A stretch of DNA of 41,820 nucleotides from Deltaproteobacteria bacterium (GTDB lineage: Bacteria > Desulfobacterota > Desulfobacteria > Desulfobacterales > SURF-7). The notes below the pieces were generated by a model that saw only the letters and a program-made list of their open reading frames with translations, ran no database searches and was not told the origin of the DNA. Shown here in pieces: positions 24,595 through 31,610 of the stretch. The position numbers and the translations under genes are program-made. The stretch spans positions 1 through 41,820 of the forward strand of contig JAFDJC010000002.1 in NCBI GenBank assembly GCA_019307665.1. The letters run 5' to 3'. Every line of letters starts with the position of its first letter. Position 1 is the first letter of the stretch.

Positions 24595-24601
24595 AACCTT
24601 C

Positions 24602-25000
24602 TTATTCAAAATAATCTAAATACGCTTCGGGTATTTGTGTTTTATCCACCTGGAAAAGTTCGATCAATACGTCGTCAGGAGCCGGAACCATAATATACTT
24701 CCAAAATCCCAGGTCCGTAATTTCCTTTTGAAGAGAAACGCCTTTAGATTTCATTTGATCTACCACTTTGTCTATGTCATCAGTCTGGATTCCAAAATGA
24801 TGTATGCTCCCTCTCCCGGGATTTTTAGGTGCCTGGTCATAGAAGTGGATCCTTCCGGTCCCGACTCTCATGAACACGTTTCGCGCACCTGCCAGCTCCG
24901 CATCAAGCACGATCCTTCCGTAAAAAAATTCTTTGTAAAACCTGATACTCTCATCAATATCCGACGCAAAAATATGAACGTGATGCATATGACTGTTCAT
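24602..25000 (-). CDS. VOC (glyoxalase/dioxygenase fold) protein
   Basis: A 132-residue single VOC protein with two beta-alpha-beta-beta-beta modules: HVHIFASDIDESIRFYKEFF near the start and SIHHFGIQTDDIDKVVDQMK in the middle. Candidate metal ligands are His 7 or 9, His 64 and Glu about 114 (VLIELFQV). The length matches stand-alone lyases or isomerases such as methylmalonyl-CoA epimerase or glyoxalase I, but no subfamily signature decides the reaction. AAAGGAAAC precedes the ATG. Confidence 0.85.
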   Translation of the reverse strand: MNSHMHHVHIFASDIDESIRFYKEFFYGRIVLDAELAGARNVFMRVGTGRIHFYDQAPKNPGRGSIHHFGIQTDDIDKVVDQMKSKGVSLQKEITDLGFWKYIMVPAPDDVLIELFQVDKTQIPEAYLDYFE

Positions 25001-25282
25001 GATGTTTCCTTTAGCTTTACTTCAATGATTTCAGATGTTTTCGATATTATCATGGCTGTCGCTCATCACTGCAACAATCATGGTTTACTCCTTTTTTACT
25101 ATATTTAGATAAAAATGTAATACCTGTCAATGTTGCGGTGTCCCCTGATTCAAATTCTCTTGATATATTCTCATAATTATGGGAATCTCTTTTTTTCGGA
25201 TCAAAAAATTGTTGCGGAACTTTGCAATGAAACAAAATTTTATTTTGATATTAATAATAGTTGAGGCAAAGGAGGTCTGTCC

Positions 25283-25894
25283 ATGAAAAAAGTTTTTCCG
25301 GCTGCGATAACCGGCTTAATGATGATCTGGATTGTTTTTGCGGGATGCGCTTCTGTAAGGGTTGACAGGGTTGAAACAGATAAAATAATAGATCTCAGCG
25401 GCAAATGGAACGATACGGACTCAAGGCTTGTTTCCGAAGAGATGATAAAAGATGTTTTAAACAGGCCCTGGCACAAAAAGTTTGTAAGCAAACATAGCGG
25501 AAACCTTCCGACTGTAATCGTGGGAACTGTGCGTAATCGAAGTCACGAACACATCAATGTAAACACCTTTGTAAAAGATCTTGAAAGGGCCTTGATCAAT
25601 TCTGGTGAAGTAAGTTTTGTTGCAGACCGGATCCAGAGGGAAGAGCTAAGGGAAGAACTGAAGCAGCAATCTACTCACTCTTCGGAAGATACGGCAAAAG
25701 CGCCTGGCGAGGAAATCGGTGCGGATTTTATGCTGAAGGGAGAAATAAACACCATAAGGGACAAGCTTGAGGGTGAAGAAGTGATGTTTTATCAAATCAA
25801 CCTGGAGCTTATTGATATTGAAACTCACCGGATGGTCTGGATCGGTGAAAAGAAGATAAAAAAATTCATCGAACGGGATAGTTTCGGAATATAA
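25283..25894 (+). CDS. LpoB/CsgG-like lipoprotein
   Basis: A 203-residue lipoprotein with lipobox VFAGC (Cys 22). LSGKWNDTDSRLVSEEMI is the signature of the LpoB family, known in enterobacteria as outer-membrane activators of the cell-wall synthase PBP1B. The C-terminal part (IGADFMLKGEINTI, then VWIGEKKIKKF) completes the fold. AAAGGAGG precedes the ATG. It is the first gene of a three-lipoprotein locus; in such loci the LpoB-like protein may serve secretion or envelope structure rather than PBP activation. Confidence 0.88.
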   Translation: MKKVFPAAITGLMMIWIVFAGCASVRVDRVETDKIIDLSGKWNDTDSRLVSEEMIKDVLNRPWHKKFVSKHSGNLPTVIVGTVRNRSHEHINVNTFVKDLERALINSGEVSFVADRIQREELREELKQQSTHSSEDTAKAPGEEIGADFMLKGEINTIRDKLEGEEVMFYQINLELIDIETHRMVWIGEKKIKKFIERDSFGI

Positions 25895-25935
25895 TCTTGC
25901 CGGAACATTTGAACTTATTAAAAACATTAAGCTGT

Positions 25936-27246
25936 ATGATTAAAAAGCTCATTATTATAGCTGTTGCCTTTTTCCTCTGCTCCTGTTCCATGCAGCAGCA
26001 TTATTCAAAGATAGATACAATAATTAAGTCCGGCGAGTGTGATCGCGCTGTTGATTTAATGGCTGAGAGCAAAAGCAGCTATGGAAATAATGCCAGGCTC
26101 ATTTTTCTCATGGATTCTGCTATGGTTCATCTGGAATGTGGCAATTACGACCAGGCAAACAAATTTTTCCATGAAGCTGAAGCGCTTGGAGAAAAGCTGT
26201 GGACAGAAAGCTTGAGCCGACATGCAATATCATTTGTTTCCAATGATCTTGTTCTTCCATATGCCGGAGAAGATTTTGAAAGAGCGCTCATTAACCTTTT
26301 TTCCGCTTTATGCTATCTCAGGGTAGGTGAATACGATGAAGCTCTTGTAGAGTGCAGAAGGCTTGACACCTTGCTTTCCGGGTACAACACGGAATACAAT
26401 GACAAAAATATATACAAGGAAGATGCTTTTGGAAGATATATAAGCGGCCTAATTCATGAAGCAGCAGGAGAGCTGGATGATGCGTATATAGATTATTATA
26501 ATGCTTTCATGGTTTACTCAAAAGATTACACAACTTCATATAATACCAGCCCTCCTTCTTTTCTTGCGGAAGATCTGCTAAGAACAGCTGATAAGGTTGA
26601 CAGATTTGATGAGGCGAAACGCCTTGTACCGAACTATTTGACTAAAAAATATCGGCCTGAGGCCTTACCAAAAAATACCGGCAAGGTTGTTTTAATTCAT
26701 CTAAACGGTAAATCACCTGTAAAAAAAGAAAATAAAATTGTTGTGCCCACCCCTTCCGGCCCCATCGGAATTGCATTCCCGAAATATGTTGTAAATACTC
26801 CCGAATGCAGGAGCAGCCGACTTATACTGAAATCAGGGTCGAAAACCTTTAAAGTGAATTCAGAAATTGCGCAGAATATTAATAGCATAGCTGTAAAAAG
26901 CCTGGATGACCGCAAAGTAAGGGTGATCGCAAAAACAATCGCCAGGGCCGTGGCAAAACAGCTGGCCATAAAAACGATAAGTGCAGCGGCTACTGACAAG
27001 CACGACAAAAGCAACAGGCGTCTTGTTGAGTTTTTTTTAAATACAGCCAACACGCTTCTGCTTGAAAGAGCTGATACCAGAACATGGCGAACGCTCCCCG
27101 GAGAAATTTATATCTGTCGCATTTTTGTACCGGAAGGAGATTATACCGCGTATATAAAAAAGTGTGGCGGAACACCGGCAAAAATAGAACAGGTTCGTAT
27201 TAAAGCAGGTGAAACTAGATTTCTGCTGTTCAATTCAATTTATTAG
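25936..27246 (+). CDS. COG3014-type lipoprotein with TPR-like repeats
   Basis: A 436-residue lipoprotein from ATG 25936, where the chain begins MIKKLIIIAVAFFLCSCSM (lipobox FLCSC). The frame is open 13 codons further up to TTG 25897, but that would bury the signal peptide. The N-terminal half has TPR-like helical pairs (YDQANKFFHEAEALG, GEYDEALVECRRL). The C-terminal half is a conserved beta-rich domain with alanine-rich AKTIARAVAKQLAIK. This matches the uncharacterised COG3014 family, which commonly sits between LpoB-like and LPP20-like genes. Function unknown. Its TAG stop lies in the repeat at 27243-27278. Confidence 0.82.
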   Translation: MIKKLIIIAVAFFLCSCSMQQHYSKIDTIIKSGECDRAVDLMAESKSSYGNNARLIFLMDSAMVHLECGNYDQANKFFHEAEALGEKLWTESLSRHAISFVSNDLVLPYAGEDFERALINLFSALCYLRVGEYDEALVECRRLDTLLSGYNTEYNDKNIYKEDAFGRYISGLIHEAAGELDDAYIDYYNAFMVYSKDYTTSYNTSPPSFLAEDLLRTADKVDRFDEAKRLVPNYLTKKYRPEALPKNTGKVVLIHLNGKSPVKKENKIVVPTPSGPIGIAFPKYVVNTPECRSSRLILKSGSKTFKVNSEIAQNINSIAVKSLDDRKVRVIAKTIARAVAKQLAIKTISAAATDKHDKSNRRLVEFFLNTANTLLLERADTRTWRTLPGEIYICRIFVPEGDYTAYIKKCGGTPAKIEQVRIKAGETRFLLFNSIY

Positions 27247-27278
27247 TACCTTAGAAATTATCCGGCTCGGCTGGGTTA
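27243..27278. repeat. TAGTACC intergenic repeat, short copy
   Basis: TTAGTACCTTAGAAATTAT is identical to the left end of 19818-19897 and CCGGCTCGGCTGGGTTA differs by one base from its right end. The middle, with its hairpin, is missing; the deletion is bounded by TTAT direct repeats in the long copy. Confidence 0.8.
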
Positions 27279-27304
27279 AGTTGGTTTTTTCCAAAGGAGA
27301 TAAC

Positions 27305-28303
27305 ATGGTCGAAAGGTGTCTGTTGTTTATTATGGTTTTTTTCGTTTCCCTATTTTGCACAATAGGTTGCGCAACCTCGGATTCTGATGTTGCTGAACCC
27401 AAAAAAACTATTGATTTTTCCTCTGAACGCTATCTCACCGCAACCGGAATTGGTCAAACTGATGCGGAAGCCAGAAGAATGGCAAAGGCTGAAATGTCTG
27501 CAATCTTTGAATCAAAAATTGAAAGCCAAATAGATTCCAGTGTCAAATTGATTACCGATTTGGAAGAAAACGAAGATGTAAAGAAAAAGACAGAAGCAAA
27601 TATTAAAATAAAATCAAGCGTTCAACTGCAGGGAGTAGAAATAAAACAAAACTGGTATGATGAAAAAAGCCGTTTGTACTATGCTAAGGCTGTACTCGAT
27701 AAATACATGGCTCGTGAACAGTGGAGTGACAGATTAACTAATCTGGAAAGTGATGTTGATGCTAAATTTGAACGTCTCGCAAAAACAAAAAGCCTTCTTC
27801 TTAGACTTGAGTCTTTAAAAAGACTTTATAACCTTATGATTGAAAAAGAAACAATAATAAACAGGTTAAGGGTTATAGGGTTTCCTGCTATAAGTTTGCC
27901 TGAATACAATGCTGGTTCCACAATGGAAATGGTAATGGATATCAAGACAAAAATGCTGATTCATATTGATGTTAACGGGCATCAGGCCAAGGAAGTTGTT
28001 GGAAAAATCTCGGAAAGCCTTACCGAAAAAGGATATAAACTAACACCCTCCAAACAAAATGCAGATGTTCTGATCACAGGTACTGTAAAAACCGAACCGG
28101 TCATACTCGATAATGCCGAATGGGAATTCTCAAGGGCAACCGTCTCAATAACTGTCAGTGACCAGCCATCCAACAGTGAAGTGATAAAAATCAATAAAAA
28201 TGTTCGAAAAGGGCATATAAACTATTCCGAAGCTTCAAGGAAAGCGGCTATTTCTGCCGCCCAAAAGGTTTCTGAAGAAATTGTTGAATATTTCGGAATT
28301 TAA
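27305..28303 (+). CDS. LPP20-family lipoprotein with C-terminal LpoB/TolB-like domain
   Basis: A 332-residue lipoprotein from ATG 27305 behind AAAGGAGA; lipobox CTIGC (Cys 22). Residues about 36-140 are an LPP20-like domain (YLTATGIGQTDAEARRMAKA ... WYDEKSRLYYAKAVLDK). A helical middle follows, then a C-terminal part (ADVLITGTVKTEPV) that looks like the nucleotide-free GNA/LpoB-type fold. It is the third gene of the LpoB-COG3014-LPP20 set, transcribed in one direction and ended by the terminator at 28324-28359. Probably an outer-membrane-associated complex. Confidence 0.82.
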   Translation: MVERCLLFIMVFFVSLFCTIGCATSDSDVAEPKKTIDFSSERYLTATGIGQTDAEARRMAKAEMSAIFESKIESQIDSSVKLITDLEENEDVKKKTEANIKIKSSVQLQGVEIKQNWYDEKSRLYYAKAVLDKYMAREQWSDRLTNLESDVDAKFERLAKTKSLLLRLESLKRLYNLMIEKETIINRLRVIGFPAISLPEYNAGSTMEMVMDIKTKMLIHIDVNGHQAKEVVGKISESLTEKGYKLTPSKQNADVLITGTVKTEPVILDNAEWEFSRATVSITVSDQPSNSEVIKINKNVRKGHINYSEASRKAAISAAQKVSEEIVEYFGI

Positions 28304-28323
28304 CAATATGGCTTTAAGTCGTA

Positions 28324-28359
28324 TTAAAAAGGCAGGGATATCGTCCCTGCCTTTTTAAT
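28324..28359. terminator. Bidirectional intrinsic terminator
   Basis: A 15-16 base near-perfect stem (ATTAAAAAGGCAGGGA against TCCCTGCCTTTTTAAT) with loop TATCG, giving A-runs and T-runs on both sides. It lies between convergent genes (lipoprotein and hsp20) and would stop both. Confidence 0.9.
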
Positions 28360-28374
28360 GATTTTACTATTGGC

Positions 28375-28818
28375 TTAGCTTTTTACTTCTATCTTCTTTG
28401 GTGCAACCGCTTCTGTTTTCGGAAGAGTTATCTTCAGCACGCCGTCTTTATAGTTTGCCTCAATTTTATTATTTTCAATTTCTGATGGCAGCCTGAATGA
28501 TCTGGTGAATGATCCGTAGCAGCTTTCTCGCCTGTGAAAATTTTCACTCTTTTCATCATTTTCTAATTTTTTTTCACCTTTGATTGTCAAAAGGCCTTCT
28601 GACAAAGTAATATCAATGTCTTTTTTGTCAATGCCCGGTACTTCAGCCCTTACCAAAAACTCTTTTTCATTTTCTGCAACGTCAATGTTCGGCTCCCATT
28701 GTGTATTTTTACTATAAAGTTGAGGAGCCGCAAAACCATCAAGAACACTGTCAAAAAAATTTAATTCAGGCAGATCAAAAAGTCTGTTTGTTCTAAATGT
28801 AGGCAGTAAAGTTCTCAT
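28375..28818 (-). CDS. Small heat-shock protein, Hsp20/alpha-crystallin family
   Basis: A 147-residue ATP-independent chaperone. The alpha-crystallin domain (about 40-130) includes VDVAENEKEFLVRAEVPGID, DIDITLSEGLLTIKGEKK and the C-terminal YKDGVLKITLPK; the IxI/V anchoring tail is weak (KKIEVKS). GGAGGGAG precedes the ATG. The promoter is in the palindromic region at 28888-28991. No CIRCE element was seen. Confidence 0.96.
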   Translation of the reverse strand: MRTLLPTFRTNRLFDLPELNFFDSVLDGFAAPQLYSKNTQWEPNIDVAENEKEFLVRAEVPGIDKKDIDITLSEGLLTIKGEKKLENDEKSENFHRRESCYGSFTRSFRLPSEIENNKIEANYKDGVLKITLPKTEAVAPKKIEVKS

Positions 28819-28887
28819 GATTCTCCCTCCTTATCTATCTGTTTTACTTAAGCTTTTATTGTTAAGTTTACTTTTTTTCTTTACTTT

Positions 28888-28991
28888 AAATTAATCATTT
28901 CCTGCTACTAGTCAAGCATGTGCAGCAAAAAAAATCAGAAAAGTTTTTTTGCTGCACATTTACTTGACTTGATTATAAATGCCCTTATATT
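28888..28991. promoter_or_regulatory. Palindromic divergent promoter region of hsp20
   Basis: A large inverted repeat (arms 28911-28934 and 28944-28968, GTCAAG...TGTGCAGCAAAAAAA, spacer 9) has TTGAC at the outer end of each arm. Leftwards, TTGACT (28915-28910), 16 bases and TAATTT (28893-28888) form the likely hsp20 promoter. Rightwards, TTGACT (28964-28969), 16 bases and TATATT (28986-28991) form a mirror-image promoter with no evident gene. Confidence 0.6.
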
Positions 28992-29078
28992 AATAAATTG
29001 TTTACCGCTGGGTATGAACTGGAGGGACATCAAACATCTTACCGATCATAAATAAAACCAATACTGAAGCCAATGTGC

Positions 29079-29390
29079 TTAGTGACCGGGGTTTTTGCTT
29101 ATTTTCTTCCAGGCTTCCATGACTTTTTCTCTGACTGCCTCCTCGTCAATAAAACTTTCACTTTTTGAATACCTGGAAAGACTGGTTATCTGTATGTATC
29201 TCGGAGGAAGAGAATTCATGGCAAGCGCAAAAACATCCTCAATGCATAACGAACAACGACACAATGACACATCGCTTTTTAGCGCTTCTCTTATCATTTT
29301 AAGCACAAGGTACTCATTGAAGTTGATCACATCCCGCAAAGAACATCCTTCTATTTCATAGTCCATCTCATCTCTGTTCAATACCTGCAT
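29079..29390 (-). CDS. ComFB-like (late competence) protein
   Basis: About 103 residues from ATG 29390 (AGGAAT upstream). The frame is open to 29474, but the extra N-terminus would be partly encoded by the repeat at 29447-29571. The family pattern is clear: NFNEYLVLKMIREAL, CRCSLCIEDVFALAMNSLPP, RYIQ. The three cysteines probably bind zinc. ComFB proteins are small and found with competence, gliding or second-messenger systems; the molecular role here is unknown. Convergent to nothing; no com genes nearby. Confidence 0.85.
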   Translation of the reverse strand: MQVLNRDEMDYEIEGCSLRDVINFNEYLVLKMIREALKSDVSLCRCSLCIEDVFALAMNSLPPRYIQITSLSRYSKSESFIDEEAVREKVMEAWKKISKNPGH

Positions 29391-29446
29391 GATACTATTC
29401 CTGTTCAGCTTGTTAATAGTGACAATCTCGTAAAAAATCAATTTGG

Positions 29447-29571
29447 GATGGCAAAGTAAACAGTTTAAGATCAAGGCGTCGCAAATCCCGAGGAATGAGG
29501 CGTACTTATCGTACGCCGCAGTGACGAGGGATGCAGCGCAACGCAGATATTGGACTTTTTACAAAGCCATC
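29447..29571. repeat. Palindromic repeat abutting the kamA-like stop codon
   Basis: A 125-base element with terminal inverted repeats GATGGCAAAGTAAACAGT (29447-29464) and the complement of GATGGCTTTGTAAAAAGTC (29553-29571), plus a central hairpin GGCGTAC-TTATC-GTACGCC (29499-29517). Its end provides two bases of the TGA stop of the kamA-like gene. The ends resemble those of the 7934-8122 element. Confidence 0.75.
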
Positions 29572-31408
29572 AATAGTAATACCAAATGGATTTATAGTCT
29601 GACATTTCCTCTCCGTCGGCTTTAAGCCTTTTCAAATAATCGTAAATGGACACATCTGTATAAAGGTAAGTATCTACCAGTGACAGTTTTTTCTCCCATG
29701 GGTGGAACTCGTATATACGTCTGCCATCGGGAAGGATTGAAATAACATCATGATGCTGTGAGGCGTCAAGGTAATTTTTCCCCAGTCCCGGCACATTGAA
29801 AACAACAGCGTCAGTCCTGACCGTTCCAGGCATGAGACGTGCTTCCTCTTTCTGTTCCTGAAGCAGTCTTGAAATCGGAACCTGATAGTCTTTTGTCTCT
29901 TCTTTACCTTTTGTGTTGAATGTATAGTAGGGGATGACACCTATGAGCCTCAAGTGCTGGCGAAGAGAGACCGCTTCAAATTTTTTTGAGTTAAAATATG
30001 TGTATACGAGCTGATTATACACTTCCATACCATACCTTCGAAATTTTTGAACTGCTTCCATTGCTTGTGGTGTAATCTCATAAGGATGCTCAAAGTGGGT
30101 AATGATGACCATTTCTCTTTTTCCCGGGATATGGAAACGGTTTACAGCCTTGACAATGGTGTCCGTAATTCTTTGTGGCAGGGTGACGGGCGTTCTTGTT
30201 CCGATCCGTATCCTTTTGATGTTGGGATTCTTTGCAACCTGCGAAAGAATGTATTCAAGTCTTTTGTTGGAAAGCAGCATCGGATCTCCGCCGGTAATAA
30301 GCACCTCATTGATTTCAGGGGTGTTTTCGATCCATTCAATTGCTTTATCAAGCTTGTCCCTGACAAGGACGGCTGAACGAGAGTACGTATCTTCTATCTC
30401 CCAGTTTCTCTGGCAGTATACACATATTTGGGGACAGGTTAATATCGGTTTCAGAATAACAATGTTTGGATAGCGACGGGTGACGCCATCGATTGGAGAC
30501 GTATCATGCTCCAGCATAAAATCCATGAATGACTCGGGCTCATCCTTTTGCTCTTTAAGTTTTTTAACATAGTGCATGCTGGGTATGACCTGCGCCCGTA
30601 TTGCCGCGTCAGTTTTGCCGTTGGCAGTATTGTCCATCAGAGAAAGGTAATATGGCGTGATACCGAATGCGATTTTGTATTCCGAGGCAAGCTTGACTGC
30701 TGCATATTCTTCATCAGTAATCTCAACAAGCTTGCTTAGGGTTTCCGCATCTCGAATTACATTGCCGGCATGCCATTTCCATTTTTCCCACTCCAGATCA
30801 GTCGCCTTAAAGTACTTCATGATTCTGGCTTTATTTAGACTTCTCCTTTGAATCGCGTTATCGTCTAAGCCGCATGGGTAACGATCGATCTTTTTCTTTG
30901 CCTTTCTGGCCATTCTTGACAGATCCGAAGACCTGTACCTTGCGGCTTTGCGCCCTTTATATTTTAAAAAAGCCGGTATGCTTTCCTGATACACTTCAGT
31001 TGTTCCTGTTACACCCTTAACAAGGTGATCTATTTCAGCAAAAAAACCCGGCAAAGGAGTTTCAAGACTCTCCGGATCATCAGAGTGCAGGAGGTCGTTC
31101 ATATATTTCAGCAAGCTATGCCCTGTAAGTTTTTCGTTTCTTATGGAGCAGAGATTTTTCCAGACCCTGACCACATCATGCATCAGTACCCATTCAAGGG
31201 ATGGAATGTCCGGGTTGTCTTCAAACAACGTCACAAGCGTATTGCTAATGAATTGTCTGATTCTGTTTCTCTTTTTTTCTAAAGTTGCGCCGGAAATAAA
31301 GATTTCCTTAAGTTCAGGCGCGTGGGATAGAATATTAATAAGTTTTTCTCTCTGTTTTTTAATATGCATTTTCATCCATTGTGTTTTATTGGGTTTATAA
31401 AATTCCAT
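29570..31408 (-). CDS. KamA-family radical SAM aminomutase-like protein with long N-terminal extension
   Basis: A 612-residue protein from ATG 31408 (TTG 31435 also possible; no clear ribosome site for either). The C-terminal ~400 residues match lysine 2,3-aminomutase: WHAGNVIRDAETLSKLVEIT, ITPYYLSLMD, the cluster motif TCPQICVYCQRN (Cys about 325, 329, 332), EVLITGGDPMLLS and RIRIGTRTPVTLPQRI. The PLP-lysine motif is shortened to NVPGLGKN. About 205 N-terminal residues are an extra helical domain not found in standard KamA (~415 residues). The substrate amino acid is therefore uncertain. It could also be a non-aminomutase family member. Confidence 0.9.
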   Translation of the reverse strand: MEFYKPNKTQWMKMHIKKQREKLINILSHAPELKEIFISGATLEKKRNRIRQFISNTLVTLFEDNPDIPSLEWVLMHDVVRVWKNLCSIRNEKLTGHSLLKYMNDLLHSDDPESLETPLPGFFAEIDHLVKGVTGTTEVYQESIPAFLKYKGRKAARYRSSDLSRMARKAKKKIDRYPCGLDDNAIQRRSLNKARIMKYFKATDLEWEKWKWHAGNVIRDAETLSKLVEITDEEYAAVKLASEYKIAFGITPYYLSLMDNTANGKTDAAIRAQVIPSMHYVKKLKEQKDEPESFMDFMLEHDTSPIDGVTRRYPNIVILKPILTCPQICVYCQRNWEIEDTYSRSAVLVRDKLDKAIEWIENTPEINEVLITGGDPMLLSNKRLEYILSQVAKNPNIKRIRIGTRTPVTLPQRITDTIVKAVNRFHIPGKREMVIITHFEHPYEITPQAMEAVQKFRRYGMEVYNQLVYTYFNSKKFEAVSLRQHLRLIGVIPYYTFNTKGKEETKDYQVPISRLLQEQKEEARLMPGTVRTDAVVFNVPGLGKNYLDASQHHDVISILPDGRRIYEFHPWEKKLSLVDTYLYTDVSIYDYLKRLKADGEEMSDYKSIWYYY

Positions 31409-31610
31409 TATGCCGAAATATTTAAAATATATCAAGGTAAGATATTTTTAAACAAATTCAGATCGTTGTGCAAATCTCGTTTATCTCCAAATATCTCGAG
31501 ATATTTCTTGATAAATTTATTATCTGTGGTATCAATCTCTTGACACTAAGGATTGATACGATTATTAATCGCAAATAATAAACATTATAAAAGCGGGATA
31601 TTGACCGATT

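Noticed and set aside
25001..25282. 61-codon leftward frame (25050-25235)
   Set aside because: No ribosome site, no recognisable domain and it overlaps the promoter region of the lpoB-like gene.
28819..28990. CIRCE heat-shock operator at hsp20
   Set aside because: The TTAGCACTC-N9-GAGTGCTAA pattern is absent; the palindrome there has a different sequence.
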